This document shows, one piece after another, positions 1 to 6,736 of a stretch of DNA of 9,592 nucleotides. The DNA is from an uncultured Clostridia bacterium. Lineage in GTDB: Bacteria; Bacillota; Clostridia; Christensenellales; UBA1242. Positions within the stretch are counted from its first letter, which is position 1. The number at the start of each line of letters is the position of its first letter. The position numbers were made by a program, and so were the translations under genes. The stretch lies in assembly GCA_947625955.1 (NCBI GenBank), contig CANQQH010000033.1:1-9592 (forward strand), given 5' to 3'. The notes under the pieces are model-generated. The model worked only from the letters and a program-made list of their open reading frames with translations, was not told the origin of the DNA and searched no databases.

Positions 1-830
1 AGTACATCTTTATCTTCTCTTTTTTCTATTTCTTCAAAGGGAAGAGGAGTTATTGTATGTTTATAATACTGAATGGGCCAGTTTAAAATCTTATTTACGT
101 AATGCAGAGTATATAAGAAGCATTGAGAGTCTGATTCAAAGCCTATATAACCTTTGTATAAAGATTGCTGATAATCTCTGTTTTTCTCAAAGAAAGTATT
201 TTCTCCGTTTGCAAGAATTGTATATCCTTCTAAAAAGAAAGGATGCGCTGCATAGCGAACTATGTCATAGTTTGTATTTTGTCTGCATTGCGCAGTAATT
301 ATTTTGGCGCACAAATCTTCATTTTCTTCCCACAACCCAAAATATGTTCCGATATCTTTGGGACTTCCTATTTCTTTAAGGGTCAAAGTATCAGGCCAAA
401 AAGAAAATATGAAACCCGAATTATCTTTTTCAAGTTCTCTTCTTAAAAGAAGTGCAGTTTCAATCAAGAGTTCTTCTTTTTCTTCTTTAGTGGCATATTT
501 GTGGCTTTTTGGATATTGAAAAGTTTCAAAAATGTAGTTTGGCATGGGTTCAATTTTTAAACCCTTTTGATTATTTATTTCGGGTGACCATTGGAGCACA
601 CGTGTAAACCCTAAATTGTGGAGTATATCCTCTGCACGTCTTGAACCTTCCAAGGTCGCAGACATTGATAATAAGGGTAAATCTTTATGTGCGGCAAAAA
701 TTCCGCCTAAATCCTGCATAACAAAAGCAAAGCCTGAATTATCATGTCCCTTTTGTTGTGAACGCATTAATTTTAGGGCTATCGACGGGTGTAAATATTT
801 CTTTGATTTTATTGCGCCTATTCTACACAT
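1..830 (-). CDS. Class II glutamine amidotransferase, glutamate synthase type (partial, 3' end off the left edge)
   Basis: I read this frame directly on the minus strand. It is open for 276 codons from ATG at 828-830 to the window edge. The protein starts MCRIGAI, so Cys2 is exposed as the N-terminal nucleophile once Met is removed, as in Ntn-type glutaminases. Further family marks are GHDNSG (residues 28-33), AHPF (195-198), NGE (208-210) and an SDSQ segment near 233-236, where relatives carry a TDSE-like motif. This matches the stand-alone amidotransferase subunit of archaeal-type glutamate synthases (usually about 350-370 residues), which releases ammonia from glutamine for a partner FMN synthase subunit. 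The partner would lie to the left and is not visible. No clear Shine-Dalgarno precedes the ATG, but the Cys2 position supports this start. Confident about the domain, less so about the exact pathway. Confidence 0.85.
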   Translation of the reverse strand, partial: MCRIGAIKSKKYLHPSIALKLMRSQQKGHDNSGFAFVMQDLGGIFAAHKDLPLLSMSATLEGSRRAEDILHNLGFTRVLQWSPEINNQKGLKIEPMPNYIFETFQYPKSHKYATKEEKEELLIETALLLRRELEKDNSGFIFSFWPDTLTLKEIGSPKDIGTYFGLWEENEDLCAKIITAQCRQNTNYDIVRYAAHPFFLEGYTILANGENTFFEKNRDYQQSLYKGYIGFESDSQCFLYTLHYVNKILNWPIQYYKHTITPLPFEEIEKREDKDV

Positions 831-895
831 TTCAGTGTTATTGTTGCACGTAGTTAAGTATATGTAAAGCGATTTTTTTGGTTAAATGTTAAGTT

Positions 896-924
896 TTATT
901 AAAGAATTTTTTTCAGAAAAGCAA
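896..924 (-). promoter_or_regulatory. Promoter for the amidotransferase gene
   Basis: On the minus strand, TTGCTT (919-924) and TAATAA (896-901) are separated by 17 bp. Transcription would start near 889, giving a 5' leader of about 60 nt. The -35 lies back to back with a weaker plus-strand promoter candidate at 926-953, so this looks like a divergent promoter region. Confidence 0.5.
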
Positions 925-925
925 T

Positions 926-953
926 TTGTTTTGAAAAAAAAACTTTATATAAG
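926..953 (+). promoter_or_regulatory. Candidate promoter for the leader and ORF at 1128
   Basis: TTGTTT (926-931) and TATAAG (948-953) have a 16-bp spacer. The match is weak in a very AT-rich stretch. If used, the transcript has a leader of about 170 nt that contains the hairpin at 1081-1110 before the start codon at 1128. Confidence 0.3.
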
Positions 954-1080
954 AGTAGACAATTTAATACAAATTAAATAAGAGGCTCTGTTAAGGCTAT
1001 CAAAAATAATCAGTCTTTTTAGACAATATGATTAAAAACAAATTTTTTACTCTCTCTCTTAATATCCTCGTGTTTATTTG

Positions 1081-1110
1081 ATGTTTGCATACTCTGCAAA
1101 CATTTTTTTT
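1081..1110 (+). terminator. Intrinsic-terminator-like hairpin upstream of the mtaB-fic ORF
   Basis: ATGTTTGCA (1081-1089) pairs perfectly with TGCAAACAT (1095-1103) around a 5-nt loop, followed by a T run to 1110. No plus-strand gene precedes it, because the left neighbour is on the minus strand. It therefore either ends a short untranslated RNA begun near 960, acts as an attenuator in the leader of the ORF at 1128, or is left over from a rearrangement. Confidence 0.6.
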
Positions 1111-1127
1111 ATTGTATATTTATTGTT

Positions 1128-2066
1128 ATGGTTAAAACGTTTTTTATAAAGACCCTCGGATGTAAGACAAATCAAATAGAGTCCGCTATAATATCAGAAA
1201 TCTTGGTAAATAGCGGGTATATTGAAGTTGATGACATTAAAAAAGCTGATTTTTATATATTAAATTCCTGTTCTGTTACTCATATAGCAGACAGTAAAAA
1301 TCTTTCATATCTGAGGCGGGCAAAACAAGAAAATCCCAATATAAAGACGGTATTAACGGGTTGTATGGCGCAATTGCAAAAAGAAAAAATATTGAAGTTA
1401 GGTGGCGGCCTGTATCACGAGACACAAATCAAATTAACCTACAATTCAAACCACATTGAAGGTAGCAAACTGACCGAAGATCAAACCCGATATATCTTTG
1501 AAACAAAAACACTTGGCGAACTTCCTGCAAACATCCAATTGGATGATGTCATTGAAACAAACAACCACTTCAGGTGCATTGATTATGTGATCGACCATGC
1601 AACAGCCGCCTTGACAGAAACTCTTATAACGAACTTGCAATATTTGTTGAAAGAAGGCACGGAGCATTCAAAATTGTATGGCGCGGGTCAATATAAAGTT
1701 GCCCCAAACACAGTTGGTGGAATCGAGACTACTCCCCCAGAAGATGTGGCAAAAGAAATGAAAAAACTTCTTGCTTGGTATAACTCTCTCAAAAAAGTCA
1801 CATTTGAAAATATCGTTGAATTCCATTATAGATTTGAAACCATACACCCTTTCCAAGATGGCAACGGTCGTATTGGCAGGCTTATCGCCTTTAAGGAATG
1901 CTTAAAGAACAACATTGTGCCATTTTACATTGATGATGCGAACAAATGGCTATATTATCGCGGTCTTAAAGAATGGAATAACGAAAGAAACTATTTGATT
2001 GAAACTTGCCGATTTGGACAAGACCAATACAAAATGCTGCTTGATTATTTCAAAATCAAATATTAA
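1128..2066 (+). CDS. Chimeric ORF: MtaB N-terminal domain fused to a Fic (AMP-transferase) domain
   Basis: The 312-residue ORF has two unrelated halves. Residues 1-88 match the UPF0004 domain of MtaB, the enzyme that adds the methylthio group of ms2t6A in tRNA: TLGCK (Cys12), NSCSVT (Cys48) and TGCMAQ (Cys79) are the three ligands of its second Fe-S cluster. The radical-SAM CxxxCxxC core and TRAM domain are absent. From about residue 92 the sequence is Fic: SNHIEG (107-112) fits the N-terminal inhibitory motif [S/T]xxxE[G/N], and HPFQDGNGRIGR (240-251) is a complete catalytic Fic motif with His240. Fic proteins of this type are about 260-270 residues, so only a short Fic N-terminus is replaced. 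No good Shine-Dalgarno precedes ATG 1128. The Fic half looks functional and auto-inhibited; the MtaB half cannot act as a methylthiotransferase. It could be a natural fusion, a deletion scar or an assembly chimera. Confidence 0.8.
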   Translation: MVKTFFIKTLGCKTNQIESAIISEILVNSGYIEVDDIKKADFYILNSCSVTHIADSKNLSYLRRAKQENPNIKTVLTGCMAQLQKEKILKLGGGLYHETQIKLTYNSNHIEGSKLTEDQTRYIFETKTLGELPANIQLDDVIETNNHFRCIDYVIDHATAALTETLITNLQYLLKEGTEHSKLYGAGQYKVAPNTVGGIETTPPEDVAKEMKKLLAWYNSLKKVTFENIVEFHYRFETIHPFQDGNGRIGRLIAFKECLKNNIVPFYIDDANKWLYYRGLKEWNNERNYLIETCRFGQDQYKMLLDYFKIKY

Positions 2067-2184
2067 TAACAACCCAACTATATCATCACAATGATACAAT
2101 CAATAATGATAGCTCACTTGATGATAATATTAATAATAAGTATATTATATTTACAATTGGTTAAAATTTGAAAAATTTAATGCC

Positions 2185-2213
2185 TAATACCAATATTCCC
2201 CGGAAAGATTGCC
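2185..2213. repeat. 29-bp direct repeat, copy 1
   Basis: This copy differs by one base from the repeat at 2218-2246, and the period is 33 bp. It runs from TAATACCAATATT to GGAAAGATTGCC. The core is TTCCCCGGAA, a short dyad. Together with copy 2 it lies directly upstream of the ATPase promoter, so it may be an operator, or it may be a residual transposon end. Confidence 0.8.
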
Positions 2214-2217
2214 CTTA

Positions 2218-2246
2218 TAATACCAATATTTCCCGGAAAGATTGCC
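2218..2246. repeat. 29-bp direct repeat, copy 2
   Basis: Second copy of the repeat, with T in place of one C, which improves the central dyad to TTTCCCGGAAA. It ends only 7 bp before the -35 hexamer at 2254, a usual place for a regulator to act. Confidence 0.8.
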
Positions 2247-2253
2247 AAAATGT

Positions 2254-2281
2254 TTGATTTTTTATAAAAATGTGTTATAAT
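2254..2281 (+). promoter_or_regulatory. Strong promoter with extended -10 for the AAA ATPase gene
   Basis: TTGATT (2254-2259), a 16-bp spacer and a perfect TATAAT (2276-2281), preceded by TGT to give an extended -10. Transcription would start near 2288, after the ATG at 2280, so translation must start at 2304. Confidence 0.75.
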
Positions 2282-2303
2282 GTTAATATCGTTAGGAGGT
2301 TTT

Positions 2304-3740
2304 ATGGAATTAGCTACAACTGAAAACATATTAAATTTATTGTTTTCTTATAATCCTTGGTGGCAAACAGGTGTTGTTCAAAAAGAATTTGTCAAAGAAA
2401 TGAAGCGTTTTGCATATTATGATGCTTTAAAAACCCTTCTAAATAATGACATTAGACGTTCTGTTATTTTGTGTGGCGCAAGAAGAACTGGTAAAACAAC
2501 AATAATGTACCAAGTAATTGACAAATTAATAAACGATGGAATTCCAGCCAAAAACATTATATTTGTATCTTTTGATCATCCTTTATTAAAATTATATCAA
2601 TTCGATAAGGTTTTAGAAATTTATCGAAACAATATATCATCGTCAGATGAAATTTATTGTTTCTTTGATGAAATTCAATATGCTGATGATTGGAATAGCT
2701 GGTTGAAAATTTTATATGACCAAAATCCCAAAATTAAAATCATGGCAACCGGTTCTGCAAGCCCAATTTTACAAAACAAAGTATCTGAAAGTGGACTTGG
2801 AAGATGGAAAGTTGTACATGTTCCTACCCTATCCTTTTTTGAATATTGCCAATTATTAAAAATAGATGTCCCGGATTTACCAAAAGACATAAAACCTACA
2901 CAATTATATTTAAAATCTACGCAGGAGCAAACTGAAATCTTTAGCAAATTATCTTGTTTGCAAATTCCTTTTTTGCGATACTTACAAGTGGGTGGATTCC
3001 CCGAATTAGCTTTAAGTAAAGATGATTTTTACGCTCAAAGGATTCTAAGGGAAGATATAGTAGACAAAGCATTAAAAAGAGATTTGCCGGCTATTTATGG
3101 CATACGCAATATAACCGATATTGAAAAAATATTCTTATATCTATGCTATAGCTCATCAAACATCATTAATATAAACACTATTTCAAAAGAATTCGATGGT
3201 GTAAACAGAAAAACAGTAGAAAGATATATTGAATATTTGGAAAGTGCAAATTTAATTTATATTAGCCCTGCAATAAGCATAGGTTCAAAACAAATACTGA
3301 AATCTCAAAATAAGATTTATATTGCCGATGCAGCGATGCGCAATGCCGTCTTAATGAAAGACGATATCACAAATAATCCAGAAGAATTAGGTGTTATTGC
3401 TGAAACTGCCGTATATAAACATATAAAATCTTTCTACTATAATGATAGTACAGAAATAGGATATTTCCGCATACCCAAAAAAGAAAAAGAAATTGATATT
3501 GTGGTGCAATCTGTCAAACTACCACCAATTTTAATTGAAGTTAAATATCGAGAGCAATCAAAAATTAGTAATACAGACGCAATTGTTGAAGAAGGCAACG
3601 AGAAACTCCCAGGCTTGGTAATAACAAAAAGAGCAAACGATTTTGGAAAGTTTGATTACGGCAAAAAGAGCATTTATAAAATCCCTGCTCCTGCATTCCT
3701 ATATTTACTAGGATTTGTTGAAAGTCAACGCGTTAAATAA
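2304..3740 (+). CDS. AAA ATPase with DUF4143 and nuclease-like C-terminal domain
   Basis: Starting at ATG 2304 gives 478 residues. AGGAGG lies at 2294-2299, and an upstream in-frame ATG at 2280 overlaps the -10 box, so 2304 is preferred. Walker A is GARRTGKTT (58-66), Walker B ends FFDEIQ (120-125) and sensor 1 is ATGSAS (148-153). A winged-helix segment follows (around NTISKEFDGVNRKTVERYIE), with conserved EYLES, and the C-terminal EIDIVV...ILIEVKY has the layout of a PD-(D/E)xK core. This is the large ATP-binding DUF4143 family (Archaeal-ATPase/MNS-like), common in mobile and accessory DNA. The substrate is unknown; roles in nucleic-acid processing or toxin-like action have been suggested for relatives but cannot be read from this sequence. 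The gene stands alone, between repeat pairs on both sides. Confidence 0.88.
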   Translation: MELATTENILNLLFSYNPWWQTGVVQKEFVKEMKRFAYYDALKTLLNNDIRRSVILCGARRTGKTTIMYQVIDKLINDGIPAKNIIFVSFDHPLLKLYQFDKVLEIYRNNISSSDEIYCFFDEIQYADDWNSWLKILYDQNPKIKIMATGSASPILQNKVSESGLGRWKVVHVPTLSFFEYCQLLKIDVPDLPKDIKPTQLYLKSTQEQTEIFSKLSCLQIPFLRYLQVGGFPELALSKDDFYAQRILREDIVDKALKRDLPAIYGIRNITDIEKIFLYLCYSSSNIININTISKEFDGVNRKTVERYIEYLESANLIYISPAISIGSKQILKSQNKIYIADAAMRNAVLMKDDITNNPEELGVIAETAVYKHIKSFYYNDSTEIGYFRIPKKEKEIDIVVQSVKLPPILIEVKYREQSKISNTDAIVEEGNEKLPGLVITKRANDFGKFDYGKKSIYKIPAPAFLYLLGFVESQRVK

Positions 3741-3749
3741 TTCAACTAC

Positions 3750-3763
3750 CAAAAAGTCACCAT
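3750..3763. repeat. 14-bp direct repeat downstream of the ATPase, copy 1
   Basis: CAAAAAGTCACCAT, repeated exactly at 3779-3792 with a period of 29 bp. It begins 10 bp after the ATPase stop codon. Spaced short repeats of this kind occur at ends of some insertion sequences, for example the IS21 family; no transposase gene is present, so that origin is only a possibility. Confidence 0.8.
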
Positions 3764-3778
3764 GGGCAGATTAGCGGG

Positions 3779-3792
3779 CAAAAAGTCACCAT
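3779..3792. repeat. 14-bp direct repeat downstream of the ATPase, copy 2
   Basis: Exact second copy of CAAAAAGTCACCAT. Just to its right is an imperfect hairpin, CGCCACCA (3795-3802) with TGATGGCG (3809-3816), without a T run. The rest of 3817-3937 is AT-rich and shows no gene. Confidence 0.8.
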
Positions 3793-3937
3793 TTCGCCAC
3801 CATAAATTTGATGGCGATTGCTTAAAAGATACGAAAGTTGGTGTGAAATTTTAATGAAAAAGCCTGTTTTTGACAATAATTTTGCTTAAAATTGCCAAAA
3901 TTGACGCCAAAAAAGATAAAACAACCAAATTTCTTTT

Positions 3938-3982
3938 CTCCTAAGCGGAAGGTCGGCAGTTCAAATCTGCCCGGTTGCACCA
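3938..3982 (+). pseudogene. 3' half of a tRNA-Arg(CCU) gene, likely attachment site remnant
   Basis: The fragment begins in the anticodon loop, CTCCTAA (3938-3944, anticodon CCT). It continues with one strand of the anticodon stem, a perfect T arm GGCAG-TTCAAAT-CTGCC (3955-3971), the acceptor strand CGGTTGC, discriminator A and encoded CCA (3980-3982). The 5' half is missing: the preceding bases do not form a D arm or the matching anticodon strand. A tRNA cut at the anticodon loop with an intact 3' end is the usual product of tyrosine-integrase insertion into a tRNA gene. By that logic the element lies to the left and the intact tRNA-Arg outside the window. No integrase is seen here. Confidence 0.8.
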
Positions 3983-3993
3983 ATTTATCAACA

Positions 3994-4022
3994 AAAAAGA
4001 CGACTTACCTAGCCGTCTTTTT
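3994..4022. terminator. Bidirectional intrinsic terminator
   Basis: AAAAAGACG (3994-4002) pairs with CGTCTTTTT (4014-4022) around an 11-nt loop. A and T runs flank the GC pairs on both sides, so it can end the tRNA-Arg transcript on the plus strand and the DUF488 transcript, whose stop codon is at 4034, on the minus strand. Confidence 0.8.
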
Positions 4023-4033
4023 GTTTATGAAAT

Positions 4034-4638
4034 TTATTCTTCATCCTCCAACCTGAACCCTATTTCTTCGTTTTTGAGCTGATACGCTTTCTCCAGTTTT
4101 TCTTCGTCCGTGCTCTCTTCCAAAAGTGATATTTGCCGTCTGTTTGGAAAAAATTTATCCAGCAGACGTTTGTCGATTTCGTTCTGCTCGCAGAGTTGCT
4201 CATTTGCCAAAATATGACTCACATGAAAACCCGCCTTGTCAAGATTATGTGCAATCATTATTGTTCGATGGCAATTGATGGGGTCTTTCTCAGCACACAT
4301 TAAGCAAACAACATGGCCCATTTCTTGTGCCTTCTTAATTTTCTTGATGCCCTCAAGAAACTGCTGGGATTTTGAAAAAACCTCAAAATCCAGATAGCCT
4401 CTTGCATTATAAAACGCCTTGTTTTCCTGCCTCGCCCCAAATTCGTTTTTATAATTTCTATAAAGAATATTTTGTTTTTTCAAAACTGGCGCCAAAGCAA
4501 CATCGTCAAAATCTTTATAATATGAAGATTTCGGCGTGCTTCTCACATCAATCAAGCATGTGATTTGTATTTTTTTAGTACCTTTACAAAATTATCCAAA
4601 TCAAAAGAAGTGTAGCCTATTGTGTAAATCGTTTCCAT
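4034..4638 (-). CDS. DUF488 family protein, split by a -1 frameshift at an A7 slippery run
   Basis: Translation from ATG 4636-4638, preceded by GAGGG at good spacing, gives METIYTIGYTSF, the standard DUF488 N-terminus, but stops after about 28 codons. The rest, from LIDVRSTPKSS onward, is in the -1 frame. The frames join at seven A residues (T run 4570-4576). Reading A AAA AAA as a -1 slip yields one 201-residue protein with CAEKDPINCHR near the middle, the family's conserved CxExxPxxCHR signature. A TTG at 4553-4555 could start the downstream part alone but would lose the first strand. DUF488 proteins are small and of unknown function. The gene follows the GIY-YIG gene by 46 bp and probably shares its transcript. 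Either programmed frameshifting, a one-base deletion or a sequencing error explains the split. Confidence 0.8.
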
Positions 4639-4684
4639 ATTTTCCCTCATATTTCAAAGCTTTTTTTCAGGGGGTAAAGATTGG

Positions 4685-5542
4685 CTAAAATTCAAGTTCT
4701 TTTGGTGATTTACCATCTTTATTTTTCCAATAAAGATTCCCGTTTGCGCTTGACCCACTAACAAACATAGCTGCAGCCGAAGGACTGCTGAATAAAATAT
4801 CCTCTGTGAGCTTGTTGTTATTAATTATGTTTTTGTTTTTCTCTCTGGCATTTGCGGTTGCATAACCGGCGCTTGGATTTATCGTTGGATTGATCTCAGA
4901 ATCTTTCAGCAAAACGAACCCCTCATTTGTTATGAGCGCTTTGGCCTTGAATTTCCCTTGATATATAAATTCATTTTTGTTTATTTTTATTTCTTCTCTA
5001 TCAACTAATGGCTCGAACACCTTGTAACCCAAGATTCCAACAATCATACAAACATCTTTTATGTATGATTTCATATTGGACTCATCCTCTTCTGAAATGT
5101 TTCCACTAAAAGGTTCAATGCTATTTTGAACAACAAATCTTTTTGCCTTTATTGCCAAATTTCTAAATTGATTTTCAAGATAACTTATCTGGGTGGAATG
5201 TAACGAGTTGTCAGTAGTTGTGAAAACAATTATTTCATTCCAATCATTCCAATATTTTTCCTTCTCGTTTTTTATGTGTTCGGCCAAACGAACATTTAAT
5301 GCGTCGCCACTTTTTCTAACATCAGCTTGACCAACATAAATGGTTGATTTTCCTTCAACATTTTCACCGAGCAAAAAATACACGCCAGTTTGCTTCAAGT
5401 GTTTAACAATGTCTCCACCACCACTTTTACACGCATCAAACAATCTTCTCGGTATTTTATAAACAATTCCAGATTTTGTTTCGATCTTGCACTTAATGCG
5501 TCCAGTAGGCGTTTCGTCTATCATAAATAAATTAATATTCAT
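4685..5542 (-). CDS. GIY-YIG nuclease domain protein with C-terminal DUF4357
   Basis: 285 residues from ATG 5540-5542, with AAAGGAG at 5550-5556 seven bases upstream. The N-terminal 40 residues are of unknown type. The GIY-YIG fold follows: GVY (53-55), IYVGQ (68-72), the Arg in NVRLAEH (Arg85) and Glu123 in YLENQF, which fits the catalytic glutamate of the family. The C-terminus, with SPSAAAMFVSGSSANGNLYW, is DUF4357, a domain often joined to restriction or nuclease modules. The protein is probably a DNA-cleaving or DNA-binding enzyme in the cytoplasm, perhaps linked to defence or repair; the substrate is unknown. It is first in a leftward operon with DUF488 and has its own promoter at 5607-5635. 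Confidence 0.85.
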   Translation of the reverse strand: MNINLFMIDETPTGRIKCKIETKSGIVYKIPRRLFDACKSGGGDIVKHLKQTGVYFLLGENVEGKSTIYVGQADVRKSGDALNVRLAEHIKNEKEKYWNDWNEIIVFTTTDNSLHSTQISYLENQFRNLAIKAKRFVVQNSIEPFSGNISEEDESNMKSYIKDVCMIVGILGYKVFEPLVDREEIKINKNEFIYQGKFKAKALITNEGFVLLKDSEINPTINPSAGYATANAREKNKNIINNNKLTEDILFSSPSAAAMFVSGSSANGNLYWKNKDGKSPKELEF

Positions 5543-5606
5543 TTCATTTCTCCTTTCTGCAAATCAATTTTTAGCGTCTTGAATCAACAATTTTTTTCAT
5601 GTCCAT

Positions 5607-5635
5607 AATATAACACAAATCACATCAAATGCCAA
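5607..5635 (-). promoter_or_regulatory. Promoter of the GIY-YIG - DUF488 operon
   Basis: On the minus strand, TTGGCA (5630-5635) and TATATT (5607-5612) are 17 bp apart. The expected start near 5600 gives a leader of about 58 nt before the ATG at 5542. Confidence 0.7.
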
Positions 5636-5677
5636 ATATTTTATTAAATTTGGGCAACTTGGAACTTGCTCCAATAT

Positions 5678-5702
5678 AAAAGAAGGCGCTTCGCCTTCTT
5701 TT
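5678..5702 (-). terminator. Terminator of the lipoprotein gene
   Basis: An 11-bp perfect stem, AAAAGAAGGCG with CGCCTTCTTTT, around a 3-nt loop. It lies 25 bp past the lipoprotein stop codon and can work in both directions, insulating the GIY-YIG promoter from read-through. Confidence 0.85.
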
Positions 5703-5726
5703 CTTCGCCTTCTTTTTCTGTTTGTT

Positions 5727-6539
5727 CTACCATGTTGCTGGGGCGTGGTCGGTTACAACAAGTTTGCCGCAAACTAGTGCTATCTTGAACTCTTCCCAAT
5801 CATTATCCGCAATAAAGTAGAACGAGTATTGGTTGTGGTCAATTTCGTCTAGCTGCTCGTCAGACAATTTACCCATGGTTGAGGTCATGAGTTTTATATA
5901 AAGCAGATCATCTTGCCCATTCTTATAAATAACCGCCTTATATTCTTCCCCGAGAAAGTCGAAGTCATAGGTAGTGTTCAGTTCAATCTCACGATAGGTA
6001 ACCTTGTAATCCACGCTAATAGTGAGCCCCATAAATGTCACGTCAAAGGATGCGTCGTCCGTCGCCTCGCTGACATCTAGGTTGGTTATATTAGTGTTAT
6101 TAAGTGGAACATCTTCGTCAAGTCCATTGGCATATAGCACTTTTACAAAGCAGTTTGAGAAGTCTGGCGTTTCACCAACATAGAATGTCAATTTGTCTCC
6201 AACGAATCTCATGTTCTTTGGCAAGTTGTCTAGCACATGCACCACCACAGTTTGGGTTTTATCTTCGTAGGTTATCGTCACGTTCTTCGCACCAGCAATG
6301 GCTGTGTCTAGTCCAGACACCATGCTGGCTTCGAGTGGAATGTTTATTGAGCGGTTGGTGGAATAGATAAGTTTCAGTTTGAAAGAAGAATAATCCACCT
6401 CATCGCCAACATAGAGCACTTGCGTTTCAAACTCCTCGCACACTTCAATTCCAACAAGAGTCTCTTCGACTTTCTTATCGCAACCAACAAACATAAACAG
6501 CGAAAGGATTATGCCAATTGCTGCAACCAATTTTTTCAT
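5727..6539 (-). CDS. Lipoprotein with two bacterial Ig-like (Big_3 type) domains
   Basis: Starting at ATG 6537-6539 gives 270 residues: MKKLVAAIGIILSLFMFVGC. This is a short basic start, a hydrophobic stretch and a lipobox-like FVGC with the lipidated Cys20, so the mature protein should be tethered outside the membrane. A longer in-frame start at 6581 would place the ATG upstream of the expected transcript start near 6578, so I reject it. Residues about 28-102 and 108-182 are two Ig-like repeats with the YVGDEVDYSSFKL...VSGLDTAIAG...VTITY pattern of Big_3 domains. The last 85 or so residues are acidic and not recognised. Such proteins are usually cell-surface or envelope proteins; no ligand can be named. 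It is monocistronic, with promoter 6585-6612 and terminator 5678-5702. Confidence 0.82.
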   Translation of the reverse strand: MKKLVAAIGIILSLFMFVGCDKKVEETLVGIEVCEEFETQVLYVGDEVDYSSFKLKLIYSTNRSINIPLEASMVSGLDTAIAGAKNVTITYEDKTQTVVVHVLDNLPKNMRFVGDKLTFYVGETPDFSNCFVKVLYANGLDEDVPLNNTNITNLDVSEATDDASFDVTFMGLTISVDYKVTYREIELNTTYDFDFLGEEYKAVIYKNGQDDLLYIKLMTSTMGKLSDEQLDEIDHNQYSFYFIADNDWEEFKIALVCGKLVVTDHAPATW

Positions 6540-6584
6540 TACCTCATCCACCCCTTGTTCGCTTTCGACAAATTCTAACAAAAT

Positions 6585-6612
6585 GATATATAATTCTCAT
6601 TTTCCCTGTCAA
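6585..6612 (-). promoter_or_regulatory. Promoter of the lipoprotein gene
   Basis: A perfect TTGACA (minus strand, 6607-6612), a 16-bp spacer and TATATC (6585-6590) within an ATATAT-rich stretch. The predicted start near 6578 supports the ATG at 6539, about 40 nt downstream. Confidence 0.65.
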
Positions 6613-6664
6613 GTGTTTGCAACTCTTTTTTGGGGTTTCTCAAAAATGTAGCAGCCTGCAAATG

Positions 6665-6709
6665 GCGGGTTAGAAAAAAGAGGAAAAATTTCCTCTTTTT
6701 CTTGCCCGC
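6665..6709 (-). terminator. Long hairpin ending the tRNA-fMet array
   Basis: The outer arms GCGGG (6665-6669) and CCCGC (6705-6709) enclose an A/T and GAGG-CCTC stem (6673-6701) with T runs on both strands. It sits just past the 3' tRNA fragment at 6737, as expected for the final terminator of the leftward tRNA transcription unit. Confidence 0.8.
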
Positions 6710-6736
6710 TTTGTAGCGTGGCTGCGTAATGGCTCA

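Larger units (their letters stand above)
2067..2253. other. AT-rich intergenic region with short dyads
   Basis: No coding frame is supported here. A small dyad, TATCAT (2081-2086) with ATGATA (2091-2096), follows the fic stop but has no T run, so it is not a convincing terminator. The right part holds the two 29-bp direct repeats listed separately. Confidence 0.5.

Noticed and set aside
53..867. Several short plus-strand ORFs at the left end
   Set aside because: They are shadows of the continuous minus-strand amidotransferase frame, which carries recognisable family motifs.
3843..3937. Complete tRNA-Arg gene with a divergent 5' half
   Set aside because: The 5' bases next to the anticodon loop do not pair with GCGGA, and no D arm or acceptor strand is found at the required distance.
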